Positions 14,593 through 22,581 of a DNA stretch of 64,000 nt are shown here, piece after piece. Source of the DNA: an uncultured Bacteroidales bacterium (lineage in GTDB: Bacteria; Bacteroidota; Bacteroidia; Bacteroidales; Bacteroidaceae). The stretch spans positions 62,001 to 126,000 of the forward strand of contig CACZCZ010000002.1 of assembly GCA_902779845.1 (NCBI GenBank), in the 5' to 3' direction. The position numbers and the translations under genes were made by a program. Position 1 is the first letter of the stretch. Every line of letters begins with the position of its first letter. The notes under the pieces are model-generated. The model was not told the DNA's origin and made no database searches. It saw nothing but the letters and a program-made list of their open reading frames with translations.

Positions 14593-14634
14593 GGGTTGTG
14601 GGTTGAGGGTTGAGGGATGAGGGAAGAGGGTTGT
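14593..14634. repeat. Heptamer array upstream of ruvX
   Basis: Six consecutive 7-mers of the type GGGTTGA (variants GGGTTGT, GGGATGA, GGGAAGA) lie 7 nt before the ruvX start on the minus strand. Confidence 0.75.
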
Positions 14635-14643
14635 AATAAAAAA

Positions 14644-14673
14644 ACAGGGGTTAGCTTCACAGCCTACCCCTGT
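14644..14673 (-). terminator. Terminator of the SPOR lipoprotein gene
   Basis: ACAGGGG at 14644-14650 pairs with CCCCTGT at 14667-14673, with further pairing inside. Read on the minus strand the hairpin is followed by a run of T. Confidence 0.75.
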
Positions 14674-14714
14674 CGAAATTCTTACATATATTCACTTTAC
14701 CAAAAAGAAATGCC

Positions 14715-15188
14715 TTATTTACGTAGCAGCCATGCATCCGTGTACTGAGCGCGGAGTGTGTTGCGGCTCTGTACGGCGCTGTTGAGGTCATCGAAGGTAG
14801 ATGCAATGACGCGGTACATGCCCTGAGGATTCATGGCGAGCTGTGCGGCGTAGCCTTCACCGTTCAGTTTCTTCTGAAGGGCCTCGGCATTAGCCTTGAT
14901 GCTGAAGCTGCCCACGACGACGCTGAAGGCCTTCAAACCGGCGCCGCTCACGAGGGTGAGGTTCTCGGTGCGAGTGCTCTCGTTCGTCACGGGAGTAGTG
15001 GTCACAGTCTGTACAGGAGCAACGGTAGTGGTCGGTGCCACGACAGCTGTCTGTACGGGAGCTTCGGTTGTTGTCTGCTGTTGCTTAGCTTTCTCATAAG
15101 CTTTCTTGTAAGCACTTTCACTGCTCTTGCAGGAAACCATAGACATTGCTACACATACGGCAGCACCCAAAACGAAATAGTTTTTCAT
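14715..15188 (-). CDS. SPOR-domain lipoprotein
   Basis: 157 aa. A lipoprotein signal ends at SMVSC (Cys20), followed by a Lys/Gln-rich stretch and a Thr/Val/Pro-rich linker (PVQTAVVAPTTTV). A SPOR domain occupies about residues 83-155 (FSVVVGSFSIKANAEALQKK, GMYRVIASTFDD). SPOR domains bind denuded peptidoglycan strands at division sites, so this is probably an outer-membrane-anchored cell-wall-binding protein. It has its own promoter and terminator and is a single-gene unit. Confidence 0.9.
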   Translation of the reverse strand: MKNYFVLGAAVCVAMSMVSCKSSESAYKKAYEKAKQQQTTTEAPVQTAVVAPTTTVAPVQTVTTTPVTNESTRTENLTLVSGAGLKAFSVVVGSFSIKANAEALQKKLNGEGYAAQLAMNPQGMYRVIASTFDDLNSAVQSRNTLRAQYTDAWLLRK

Positions 15189-15231
15189 TAGTTTTTACTC
15201 CTTATAAAAAGATTGAACAATAATTTCGCCA

Positions 15232-15239
15232 CAAAGATA
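15232..15239 (-). promoter_or_regulatory. -7 box of the SPOR gene
   Basis: CAAAGATA on the + strand reads TATCTTTG on the minus strand, a standard Bacteroidota -7 box, 44 nt before the start. Confidence 0.6.
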
Positions 15240-15356
15240 CAACAAAAAAGCAATTCGTGGTGCGCTTTTAAGCACAAAAAACGTTAAAAACGAGCATTTA
15301 TACCTCATTTTTTTATTTTTTTTGCAAGAAATAGCCCTTTTAGCCAAGAAAAGAGC

Positions 15357-15364
15357 TATATTTG
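15357..15364 (+). promoter_or_regulatory. -7 box of the YtxH operon
   Basis: TATATTTG, a standard -7 box, lies 65 nt upstream of ATG 15429. Confidence 0.6.
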
Positions 15365-15428
15365 CACAATCAAAAGCTATTATTAACCCGACAGCGATAC
15401 GAATCCTGTCATCAAAACCAAATTAACA

Positions 15429-15641
15429 ATGAAAGCACTGAATTATTTCATCACATTCGTAGGCGGTGCCCTCGTAGGCGCTGCTGCTGGAATCCTGTTG
15501 GCCCCCGAGAAGGGCGCAGACACCCGTGAACGCATCGTTGAAGCTCTCCGCAAGCGCGGCATCCGCCTCAACCGTAAGGAGATGGACGCTCTCGTGAACG
15601 ACATCACCGAAGAACTCGGCAACGCTGAAGAGACTGCATAA
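15429..15641 (+). CDS. YtxH-like membrane protein
   Basis: 70 aa with a single N-terminal glycine-rich membrane helix (FITFVGGALVGAAAGILLAPE) and the typical GADTRERI...RKRGI tail of YtxH/gas-vesicle-like proteins. The C-terminal half is a charged helix. Such proteins are linked to general stress and envelope functions. Its stop and the next start are 2 nt apart, so the two genes are translationally linked. Confidence 0.85.
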   Translation: MKALNYFITFVGGALVGAAAGILLAPEKGADTRERIVEALRKRGIRLNRKEMDALVNDITEELGNAEETA

Positions 15642-15643
15642 TA

Positions 15644-16252
15644 ATGAGCATCGAGAACGAACAGACCACCGCCCGCGTGAGTCGGCTCTTTGAGCAGATT
15701 CGCCGCTACTTCGCGCTGCAGAAGGAGTACCTGAGCCTCAACGGTGTGGAGATGCTGACGCGTCTGTTCACGGCCATCGTTCTGGCAGTCATCCTGATTC
15801 TGGTAGGCTTCCTGGTGATTCTCTTCGGATGCTTCGCTCTCGCCTACTGGATTGGTACACTGCTGGACAGCACCGTGCTGGGCTTTGCCATCATCGCCGG
15901 CGTAATGCTGCTGGTGGCTTTGCTGGTGTGGGCCAACCGTATGTCATGGATTGTGCAGCCCACCACGCGCTTCATGATTGGACTCTTCGCCACCAAGGTG
16001 GTGACCCCAACGCTGGAAGGTGTGATGACGGTAAAAGAAAACACCAGCCAGCAAATCGAAGCACAGGAGCAGGAGATGCGGGAGACGGCCAACGCCATCT
16101 TCACGCCTGCCGCCGCTGCCCAGAACCGCTGGGAGATGGCCACCAACCTGCTGCACAACGGCATGACCATTTTCCGCGGTGTGCAGATTGGCCTCAGCGT
16201 CGTCTCTGCCGCCCGTGCCGTCTTCGGACTCGGACGCAAGCGCCGCAGATAA
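15644..16252 (+). CDS. Putative holin-superfamily / DUF1469-like membrane protein
   Basis: 202 aa. Two adjacent hydrophobic helices at about 45-70 and 75-100 are preceded by an amphipathic helix and followed by a cytoplasmic tail, as in the Phage_holin_3_6/YqjE-type family. These proteins are chromosomal and usually sit next to YtxH-type genes, as here, so a phage origin is not implied. The protein ends in a basic GRKRRR tail. Function unknown, probably envelope-related. Confidence 0.75.
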   Translation: MSIENEQTTARVSRLFEQIRRYFALQKEYLSLNGVEMLTRLFTAIVLAVILILVGFLVILFGCFALAYWIGTLLDSTVLGFAIIAGVMLLVALLVWANRMSWIVQPTTRFMIGLFATKVVTPTLEGVMTVKENTSQQIEAQEQEMRETANAIFTPAAAAQNRWEMATNLLHNGMTIFRGVQIGLSVVSAARAVFGLGRKRRR

Positions 16253-16271
16253 CTCATAAAGGAAAAAGGAA

Positions 16272-16300
16272 AAGGGGGCCGTGATTGTCACAGCCCCCTT
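16272..16300 (+). terminator. Terminator after the holin-like gene
   Basis: AAGGGGGC at 16272-16279 pairs with GCCCCCTT at 16293-16300, and an inner GTGA/TCAC pair extends the stem. It is placed between convergent genes. Confidence 0.65.
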
Positions 16301-16320
16301 ACTTATTTCATATTCTAATA

Positions 16321-17640
16321 TTATTCCCAGTAGAGGATTTCCTTGTTGATGTTCCATTTGTGGTCCTTCGGGAAGTCGTCGCCCTCCCATGCTTTCTTCG
16401 AGGTCCACTTCTGCGGCTCGTCGGTCCAGAAAGGATCGTCGGCGGGCAGACCCAGCGGCATGAAGGCGAGGCTGGTCATGTAGAGCGAGCCATTGTTCGT
16501 GTACCAGTCAGCCACATTGGGGTGTGAGCCCACGAAGCCAATGGTCAGGTAACCATCCTCGGTGAAGTTGGTCTTGCCCTTGCCCTCGAACATTCGTTTC
16601 ATGACAGCGGTGATGCCAGCACGAACCTGTCCGTTGGTGAGTTCCTTGGGAAGTTGTTTCATCCAAGCCAACTGAGCCAGGGGCTGCAGCACGGCAAGAC
16701 GGTAAGGAATGGAACGGCCCACGACGGGGAAGGTTCCCTCGGGAGAGATGAAGCGCTCCAGGATGACGGCATACTTCTGCATACGCTCCGTGACAACACC
16801 CAAACGGCTCTTGGCACCATTGCGCTTGTCGCCATGGGAACGGATGAGGTAGGTGTTGTTGGGTTGCTTGGCAGAGATCATCTGCAGGCACTCCACATAC
16901 ATCGGCTGGATGACATAGGCGTTGTAGTAGTCAAAGGCAAAGCTGGGACCGTCGCTGTAGAGGCCGTCGCCGATGTACCACTCTTCCACCTTGCTCATGG
17001 CCATCTTGATGCGAAAAGCATCATACTGGCCACCGGCATACATCAGGAAGCTCTCTTCCATGCCGCAGAACAGCAGCCAGTTGGTGTAAGGCGGATCGTA
17101 GCGGCGCAGGCCCTGGAGTTCCTTGATGTAGCGTGCTTTCGTGAGTGAGTCGAGGGGTTCCCATAGGGCTTTGTAGCCGCGGAACAGGCTCTCAACGACA
17201 TAGGCAGCATCGACAAGGGTCTGTCCGCCACTGGTCCAGCCCAGATAGTCGGGGCTCTCGGGATCGACGGCATTCTTATAAGCTTTCAGCGCCCACTCGC
17301 GCAGCTGCTTGCGCTTCAGCCCCTCGGGGGTGTCGTCGTCGGGCAGCGTCAGCCAGGGAGCGATGCCGGCCATCAGGCGGCCGAAGCACTCCATGTAAGC
17401 CACTTTCTTGTCGCGGTTGTCCCATGTCGGTGACAACTCCAGCTTCATGTTCTTCTGCAGTGTGCCGTTGGCCATGTTCTCCAGCACGGGAGCGGCCATG
17501 GTGTAAGCCAGTTCTGCCCAGTAGGCACGATCACTCTGGCCGTCGCCCAGCGGGTTCGCAGGTTGTTTCTTGGGTTTGGCAGCCATTGCACCTAAAACCA
17601 GCAGCGCGGCAGCCATCGTCATTAGAATCCGTTTCATCAT
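16321..17640 (-). CDS. DUF2264 family secreted protein
   Basis: 439 aa. An N-terminal signal peptide ends near AMAAKP. The rest matches the DUF2264 family, an (alpha/alpha)-barrel-like group often found near polysaccharide utilisation genes (SPTWDNRDKKVAYMECFGR, GWTSGGQTLVDAA, WYIGDGLYSDGPSFAFDYYN). Activity unproven; a glycan-degrading enzyme is plausible. Start is at one of two adjacent Met codons (17640 or 17637). Confidence 0.85.
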   Translation of the reverse strand: MMKRILMTMAAALLVLGAMAAKPKKQPANPLGDGQSDRAYWAELAYTMAAPVLENMANGTLQKNMKLELSPTWDNRDKKVAYMECFGRLMAGIAPWLTLPDDDTPEGLKRKQLREWALKAYKNAVDPESPDYLGWTSGGQTLVDAAYVVESLFRGYKALWEPLDSLTKARYIKELQGLRRYDPPYTNWLLFCGMEESFLMYAGGQYDAFRIKMAMSKVEEWYIGDGLYSDGPSFAFDYYNAYVIQPMYVECLQMISAKQPNNTYLIRSHGDKRNGAKSRLGVVTERMQKYAVILERFISPEGTFPVVGRSIPYRLAVLQPLAQLAWMKQLPKELTNGQVRAGITAVMKRMFEGKGKTNFTEDGYLTIGFVGSHPNVADWYTNNGSLYMTSLAFMPLGLPADDPFWTDEPQKWTSKKAWEGDDFPKDHKWNINKEILYWE

Positions 17641-17645
17641 ATTAT

Positions 17646-17687
17646 TTTTTCATTTTCACTTTTCACTTTTCATTTTTCACTTCACAC
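17646..17687. repeat. Heptamer array upstream of the DUF2264 gene
   Basis: Six consecutive 7-mers of the type TTTTCAC (variants TTTTTCA, TTTTCAT, TTCACAC) begin 6 nt before the start codon. Confidence 0.75.
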
Positions 17688-17696
17688 CGGAGGCTT

Positions 17697-17735
17697 CCCC
17701 CTCGCCCTTTGGAGAGGGGGTTAGGGGGTGAGGTC
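17697..17735. repeat. GC-rich REP-like element
   Basis: CCCCCTC and GAGAGGGGG form an imperfect hairpin followed by TTAGGGGGTGAG. Similar C-rich/G-rich elements lie at 57850-57894 and 57969-57988. It immediately follows the DUF1573 stop. Confidence 0.5.
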
Positions 17736-18182
17736 TCACTCTTTGTCTTTGCTCTCCTCCTTCATCTCCCCCGTGATGGTGAGGCGCACGGTAGCCGTCT
17801 CCTTGCCATTGGTTCTCACGGTGATGTTCTTGGTGAAGCGGCCGGGGAACTTGCCCTTGCCGTTATAGGTGACTTCAATCTGTCCGCTCTCGCCTGGCTT
17901 CACAGGCTCCTTCGTGTAGGTAGGCACAGTGCAGCCGCAGCTGGCGATGGCCTGATTGATGATGAGGGGGGCGTCGCCCACATTGGTGAACTTGAACACA
18001 CACTTCACCACAGGATCATTGGCCGAGAAGGTGCCGAAGTCGTGGTTCAGGGTCTCGAACTTGATTTCAGCTCTCTTTTCTGTCTGGGTCGTGGTCACGT
18101 TCACCGTTGTCTTCTGGGGTTCTGTGGCCTGTAGGCTCATGGAAGCAACCATAAGCGATAGGATTAACAATGTCTTTCTCAT
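17736..18182 (-). CDS. DUF1573 secreted protein
   Basis: 148 aa with a signal peptide (SLMVASMSLQA) and a DUF1573 beta-sandwich at about residues 42-140. Typical motifs are LNHDFGTF, FTNVGDAPL and SCGCTVPTY. The family is widespread in Bacteroidota as periplasmic or surface proteins of unknown role. A -7 box lies 45 nt upstream on the minus strand. Confidence 0.9.
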   Translation of the reverse strand: MRKTLLILSLMVASMSLQATEPQKTTVNVTTTQTEKRAEIKFETLNHDFGTFSANDPVVKCVFKFTNVGDAPLIINQAIASCGCTVPTYTKEPVKPGESGQIEVTYNGKGKFPGRFTKNITVRTNGKETATVRLTITGEMKEESKDKE

Positions 18183-18226
18183 GTCGTTTTCTATCTTTTG
18201 AATACATTTAGTACATATTTCGCGGG

Positions 18227-18234
18227 CAAATTTA
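18227..18234 (-). promoter_or_regulatory. -7 box of the DUF1573 gene
   Basis: CAAATTTA on + reads TAAATTTG on the minus strand. Confidence 0.55.
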
Positions 18235-18309
18235 TAACCTTTTCACGAATTATTAAGCATTTAGACTCAAAAAAAGCGTGAAAAAGGCCCTTTTGTGCGC
18301 AGAAATGCC

Positions 18310-18317
18310 TAATTTTG
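18310..18317 (+). promoter_or_regulatory. -7 box of the DUF4286-ruvC unit
   Basis: TAATTTTG lies only 5 nt before ATG 18322, so the transcript would have almost no leader. Confidence 0.55.
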
Positions 18318-18321
18318 CACC

Positions 18322-18633
18322 ATGATACTCTACAATACAACTTATCAGATGCCTGAAACGGACGCTCGCAACTTCGTCATCTGGGTTCATGAAGTGATGC
18401 TGCCGCGCGTGAAAGATTTCGGCCACATGAAGAATGGGCGCCTCTCCCGAATTCTCTCCCACAAGGAAGAGGGCACAGAGTGTTTCGCCCTGCAGTTTGA
18501 AGTTGAGAGCACAGCCCGCCTGCACTACTGGTTTGTGAAACAGGGCAAGGCGCTGGGCGAAGAGCTCCTGAAGACTTTCGACAACCGCGTCATCGGCTTC
18601 TCAACGATGATGGAAGTGATTACGGAGGAGTAG
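18322..18633 (+). CDS. DUF4286 family protein
   Basis: 103 aa, a small alpha/beta protein matching the DUF4286 family (MILYNTTYQMPETDARNF at the start and HYWFVKQGKALGEELL near the end). In Bacteroidales this gene is commonly placed before ruvC, as here. Function unknown; no signal peptide or membrane segment. Confidence 0.85.
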   Translation: MILYNTTYQMPETDARNFVIWVHEVMLPRVKDFGHMKNGRLSRILSHKEEGTECFALQFEVESTARLHYWFVKQGKALGEELLKTFDNRVIGFSTMMEVITEE

Positions 18634-18682
18634 TTTCAAGATTCAGGATTCAAGATTCAGGATTCAGGATTCAAGTTTCAAG
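18634..18682. repeat. Seven perfect-period heptamers before ruvC
   Basis: Seven consecutive 7-mers (TTTCAAG, ATTCAGG or ATTCAAG) fill the whole gap between the DUF4286 stop and ruvC. The last base of the array is the G of the GTG start codon. Confidence 0.85.
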
Positions 18683-19251
18683 TGGAAGCAGAACGCATCA
18701 TATTAGGTATTGACCCGGGCACCACGATCATGGGTTATGGCGTCATCAAAGTCACAGGCCGCAAGGCTGAAATGGTGACGATGGGCGTCATCGACCTGCG
18801 CAAGTACGCCGACCACTACCTGAAGCTGGGACGCATCTTCGAGCGTATCACCAGCATCATCGAGGGTTATCTACCCGACGAGGTAGCCATTGAGGCTCCG
18901 TTCTTCGGGAAGAATGTGCAGTCGATGCTGAAGCTGGGACGCGCACAGGGCGTGGCCATGGCCGCCGCCATCAGCCGGCAGGTGCCTATCCACGAATATG
19001 CCCCGATGCAAATCAAGATGGCCATCACGGGACAGGGCGGCGCCTCGAAGGAACAGGTGGCCTACATGCTCAAGCAGATGATGAAGATTCCCGATGATGC
19101 CATGCTGCCCTGGCTCGATGCCACCGACGGTCTGGCGGCTGCCTACTGCCACTTCATCGAGAGCTCACGCCCGACAGTTGCCGGAGGTGCTAAGTCCTGG
19201 AAGGAGTTTGCACGCAAGAACAAAGATAAGATTCACGGGCTGGAAGGGTGA
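18682..19251 (+). CDS. ruvC: Crossover junction endodeoxyribonuclease RuvC
   Basis: 189 aa. It cuts Holliday junctions during recombination together with RuvAB. Motifs: [14 protein letters not shown] (catalytic Asp), [14 protein letters not shown] (Glu) and the C-terminal [14 protein letters not shown] (two Asp). The start is a GTG at 18682 that overlaps the last repeat unit upstream. No ATG exists before the conserved core, so the repeat array has taken over the ribosome-binding region. Confidence 0.96.
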   Translation: MEAERIILGIDPGTTIMGYGVIKVTGRKAEMVTMGVIDLRKYADHYLKLGRIFERITSIIEGYLPDEVAIEAPFFGKNVQSMLKLGRAQGVAMAAAISRQVPIHEYAPMQIKMAITGQGGASKEQVAYMLKQMMKIPDDAMLPWLDATDGLAAAYCHFIESSRPTVAGGAKSWKEFARKNKDKIHGLEG

Positions 19252-19279
19252 AGAAGCAACGTTTTTATTATACTGATTT

Positions 19280-20644
19280 GTGAAACGCGCTGTCATACAT
19301 ATAGAAAATGGTGTGCCGCGTCATCCCGACCACCGGATGGCGGAGCCTGTCACCCTCGACATCTATGAGGGAGAGCAGGTGGCCATTCTCGGCCCCAACG
19401 GTTCGGGCAAGACACGCCTGGTGGAGATTCTCACAGGTCGCTGGCCTCTGCTCTATGGCAACGAGGTGAGATACGACTTCGGCGATGACAACAACCGCCT
19501 CGTCAGCGAGAACATCAAAGTGATGACTTTTCGCGACAGCTACGGAGACGCAGACACCACCTACTACCTGCAGAAGCGCTGGAACCAGCATGACATCGAC
19601 GAGGACACGCCGATGGTGAACGGGCAGCCGCTCATCAGCCTCTCCAGTGGCGAGCTGCGCAAGTACCAGTTGCAGCGCGCACTCCTCTCCCACCCTCGCC
19701 TGCTCATCCTGGACAATCCCTTCATAGGCCTCGACACCGAAGCACGCCAGCAGCTGCGCGACACGCTCGAACAGCTGATTCGCGAAGAAGGGCTGCAAGT
19801 CATCCTGGTAGTAAGCCGCAAGAAAGACATTCCCAACTTTATCACAAACGTGATAAAAATGAAAAATGGGAAATTGGAAAATGAAAAATACACATTACCG
19901 GAATCCGCTGAAGAGCAATCATGTTCGACCGACAATCGTAAAACGGATTCTTCACTTTCCACGCCTTCACCTTTCACGCATACAATCCTCCGCTTCTCCC
20001 ACGTCACCATACGCTACGGCGAACGCACCATACTGAAGGACCTGAACTGGACCGTGCACAAAGGCGAGCGCTGGGCGCTCTCGGGCAAGAACGGCTCGGG
20101 CAAGTCCACGCTGCTAAGCCTTGTCTGCGCCGACAACCCGCAGGCCTATGCCTGTGACATCGAGCTCTTCGGACGCCGCCGCGGCACAGGCGAGAGCATC
20201 TGGGACATCAAGCGACACATAGGATATGTCAGCCCCGAGATGCACCGCGCCTACCTGAAGGACCTGCCAGCCATCGACATCGTGGCCAGCGGACTGCACG
20301 ACAGCGTAGGCCTCTACGTGCGGCCACGCCCGGAACAGCGCGCACAGTGTGTGGCGTGGATGCAACGCTTTGGCATCGCAGAGCTGGCCGACCGCCCCTT
20401 CCTGCAACTCAGTAGCGGCGAGCAGCGCCAGTGCCTGCTCACGCGAGCCTTCGTGAAGGAGCCGGACCTGCTCATCCTGGACGAACCCTTCCACGGCCTC
20501 GACGATGAACGACGCCTGCAGGCCACCCACATCATTGAAGACTACTGCCAGAAGCCCGAGGTGACACTCATCATCGTCTCGCACTACGCCGATGAGCTGC
20601 CACACGGCATCACCCACAGCCTGGAACTGAAAAAGCCCTGTTGA
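19280..20644 (+). CDS. ModF-like protein with two ABC ATPase domains
   Basis: 454 aa with two ABC cassettes and no membrane part. Cassette 1: Walker A LGPNGSGKT, signature SLSSGELRKYQL, Walker B LLILDNPFIGLD, where Asn replaces the catalytic Glu. Cassette 2: SGKNGSGKST, QLSSGEQRQCLL, LLILDEPFHGLD, all standard. This asymmetric layout fits the ModF/PhrA group rather than a transporter. The ~40-residue linker (KMKNGKLENEKY...) is read from a heptamer-like repeat at 19855-19891. The role is uncertain; cofactor handling or DNA repair has been suggested for relatives. Confidence 0.85.
   Translation: MKRAVIHIENGVPRHPDHRMAEPVTLDIYEGEQVAILGPNGSGKTRLVEILTGRWPLLYGNEVRYDFGDDNNRLVSENIKVMTFRDSYGDADTTYYLQKRWNQHDIDEDTPMVNGQPLISLSSGELRKYQLQRALLSHPRLLILDNPFIGLDTEARQQLRDTLEQLIREEGLQVILVVSRKKDIPNFITNVIKMKNGKLENEKYTLPESAEEQSCSTDNRKTDSSLSTPSPFTHTILRFSHVTIRYGERTILKDLNWTVHKGERWALSGKNGSGKSTLLSLVCADNPQAYACDIELFGRRRGTGESIWDIKRHIGYVSPEMHRAYLKDLPAIDIVASGLHDSVGLYVRPRPEQRAQCVAWMQRFGIAELADRPFLQLSSGEQRQCLLTRAFVKEPDLLILDEPFHGLDDERRLQATHIIEDYCQKPEVTLIIVSHYADELPHGITHSLELKKPC
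19855..19891. repeat. Heptamer-like array inside the ModF-like coding region
   Basis: AAAAATG, AAAAATG, GGAAATT, GGAAAATG and AAAAATAC follow each other in the linker between the two ATPase domains. Confidence 0.65.
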
Positions 20645-20660
20645 AACGTGTCAACAGGGC
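20635..20660. terminator. Terminator between the ModF-like gene and mscL
   Basis: A perfect 10-bp stem (GCCCTGTTGA and TCAACAGGGC, 6-nt loop) overlaps the stop codon of the ModF-like gene. It lies between two convergent genes and may serve both. Confidence 0.7.
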
Positions 20661-20708
20661 CTATTTATAAATAGGAACGCGCGCGAGGCGTCACCTACAA
20701 AACCACGC

Positions 20709-21113
20709 TTACTTCTTAGCCAGCAAGTCGCGGATTTCGGTGAGGAGTTCTTCCTGTGTGGGACCGGCCGGAGCAGCGGGCTCTTCGGGAGCGGGAGCTT
20801 CCTTCTTCTTCGTGGCAGCATTGATAGCCTTGATCATGCAGAAAATACAGAAGGCCACGATCAGGAAGTCGATGGTGTTCTGGATGAAGTTTCCGTACTT
20901 CAGCACAGCAGCATCCTCGCCTTCGCCAATCTGGAATGCCAGCGTCGTGAAGTCAACATTGCCGGTGATCATACCTACAAGAGGCATCAGCACATCGTCC
21001 ACCAAAGAGGATACGATTTTACCGAAAGCGCCGCCGATGATAACACCGACTGCCATGTCCATCACATTACCTCGCATTGCGAAGTCTTTGAATTCTTGAA
21101 TAAAATTTGCCAT
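20709..21113 (-). CDS. mscL: Large-conductance mechanosensitive channel
   Basis: 134 aa. A homopentameric inner-membrane channel that releases solutes under hypo-osmotic shock. The N-terminal [20 protein letters not shown] and first helix, the periplasmic loop, and the second helix ([16 protein letters not shown]) are typical. The C-terminal part has an Ala/Pro/Glu linker before the [12 protein letters not shown] bundle helix. Confidence 0.97.
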   Translation of the reverse strand: MANFIQEFKDFAMRGNVMDMAVGVIIGGAFGKIVSSLVDDVLMPLVGMITGNVDFTTLAFQIGEGEDAAVLKYGNFIQNTIDFLIVAFCIFCMIKAINAATKKKEAPAPEEPAAPAGPTQEELLTEIRDLLAKK

Positions 21114-21164
21114 AATTTTGATTATTTTAGGGGTTTCATGGCGCGAATATAAAACAAATTTTGT

Positions 21165-21172
21165 ACTTTTGC
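21165..21172 (+). promoter_or_regulatory. -7 box of the tiny lipoprotein gene
   Basis: TACTTTTG lies 18 nt before ATG 21191. Confidence 0.6.
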
Positions 21173-21190
21173 CGCGTAAAACGAGAAAAA

Positions 21191-21283
21191 ATGTCCAAAA
21201 AGACCCAAAATTACCTCATTTTAGTGCTTGCAGCCCTACTTTTTGCCGCTTGTAAGAGTGCTGAATATTGTAATTGCGGGTAA
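21191..21283 (+). CDS. 30-aa lipoprotein precursor with a 10-residue mature peptide
   Basis: ATG 21191 to TAA 21281-21283 encodes a short basic start (MSKKTQ), a hydrophobic core ([13 protein letters not shown]) and a lipobox Cys at residue 21. Cleavage would leave [10 protein letters not shown], only ten residues with three cysteines. A standard -7 box lies just upstream. It precedes gap by 83 nt and could be co-transcribed with it. Its function is unknown; its size hides it from most gene callers. Confidence 0.65.
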   Translation: MSKKTQNYLILVLAALLFAACKSAEYCNCG

Positions 21284-21366
21284 AAATGAGACTCTCGTTC
21301 GTGTAACCAAAAAGAAACATTATTCAACCATCTTTTTATTCATTCTTTAAACAACAAAAAAAGAAA

Positions 21367-22392
21367 ATGACAAAAGTTGCAATTAACGGCTTTGGCCGTA
21401 TTGGTCGCCTCGCTTTCCGTCAGATGTTCGAGGCTGAAGGTTATGAAGTAGTCGCTATCAACGACCTCACCAGCCCCAAGATGCTGGCTCACCTGCTGAA
21501 GTATGACACCGCTCAGGGTGGTTTCTGCGGCAAGTTCGGCGAGAACAAGCACACTGTTGAAGCTGGCGAAGACTACATCGTCGTCGATGGCAAGAAGATC
21601 ACTATCTATGCTATTCCTAACGCTGCCGAGCTGCCTTGGGGCAAGCTGGACGTTGACGTCGTTCTGGAGTGCACAGGTTTCTATACTTCTAAGGAGAAGG
21701 CTTCTGCTCACCTGACCGCTGGTGCTAAGAAGGTTGTCATCTCTGCTCCCGCAGGCAATGACCTCCCCACCATCGTTTACAACGTGAACCACAAGACCCT
21801 GACTCCCGCTGACACCGTGATCAGCGCAGCTTCTTGCACCACCAACTGCCTGGCTCCCATGACGAAGGCTCTGAACGACTTCGCTCCCATCCAGAGCGGT
21901 ATCATGACCACCGTTCACGCTTACACTGGCGACCAGATGATTCTCGACGGTCCTCAGCGCAAGGGTGATGTTCAGCGTGCCCGAGCCGGTGCCCAGAACA
22001 TCGTTCCCAACAGCACGGGTGCTGCTAAGGCTATCGGCCTCGTTATCCCCGAGCTCAACGGCAAGCTGATCGGTGCTGCTCAGCGCGTTCCGACTCCCAC
22101 CGGTTCCACCACGATCCTGCACGCTGTTGTGAAGGGTGAGGTTACCGTTGAGGGCATCAACGCTGCTATGAAGGCTGCCACCAATGAGAGCTTCGGCTAC
22201 ACCGAGGAGAAGCTGGTTTCCAGCGACATCATCGGCATGAAGTTCGGTTCTCTCTTCGACGCTAACCAGACCATGGTCAGCAAGATCGGCGACGGCAACT
22301 CCCTCGTACAGGTTGTTGCTTGGTACGACAACGAGAACAGCTACACCAGCCAGATGGTTCGCACCATCAAGTACCTCGCTGAGCTGAAGTAA
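21367..22392 (+). CDS. gap: Glyceraldehyde-3-phosphate dehydrogenase
   Basis: 341 aa, type I NAD-dependent GAPDH of glycolysis. Rossmann motif INGFGRIGR at the start, active-site [12 protein letters not shown] with the catalytic Cys, the HAYTGDQ stretch with the catalytic His nearby, and [13 protein letters not shown] at the end. Codon use is strongly biased, as expected for a highly expressed gene. Cytoplasmic tetramer. Confidence 0.98.
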   Translation: MTKVAINGFGRIGRLAFRQMFEAEGYEVVAINDLTSPKMLAHLLKYDTAQGGFCGKFGENKHTVEAGEDYIVVDGKKITIYAIPNAAELPWGKLDVDVVLECTGFYTSKEKASAHLTAGAKKVVISAPAGNDLPTIVYNVNHKTLTPADTVISAASCTTNCLAPMTKALNDFAPIQSGIMTTVHAYTGDQMILDGPQRKGDVQRARAGAQNIVPNSTGAAKAIGLVIPELNGKLIGAAQRVPTPTGSTTILHAVVKGEVTVEGINAAMKAATNESFGYTEEKLVSSDIIGMKFGSLFDANQTMVSKIGDGNSLVQVVAWYDNENSYTSQMVRTIKYLAELK

Positions 22393-22428
22393 TTCCGCAC
22401 TACAACACTGTCTTTGACAGAACCATGC

Positions 22429-22458
22429 AGCGGGCAGCATCCTTCGATGCCGCCCGCT
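22429..22458 (+). terminator. gap terminator
   Basis: AGCGGGC and GCCCGCT with inner GCATC/GATGC pairing form a strong hairpin followed by TTTCATT. Confidence 0.8.
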
Positions 22459-22529
22459 GTTTCATTGTATGCACCCGTAGTCCTCAACATCTTGATTGAA
22501 GGGGAGATAATAAGAAAATAGGGATTTCT

Positions 22530-22561
22530 TTTGGTGGAAAAAAAGATAATACGTACCTTTG
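22530..22561 (+). promoter_or_regulatory. Promoter of the barrel gene
   Basis: TTTG at 22530-22533 and TACCTTTG at 22554-22561 form a standard -33/-7 pair, 24 nt apart. Confidence 0.65.
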
Positions 22562-22581
22562 CAGTGCCAAATGATAAAATT

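Noticed and set aside
15644-16252. Prophage remnant because of the holin-like protein
   Set aside because: No other phage genes are nearby, and the YtxH-holin-like pair is a normal chromosomal arrangement.
22531-22581. Upstream start for the outer-membrane barrel gene
   Set aside because: A standard -33/-7 promoter lies inside this stretch and a good signal peptide starts at 22582.
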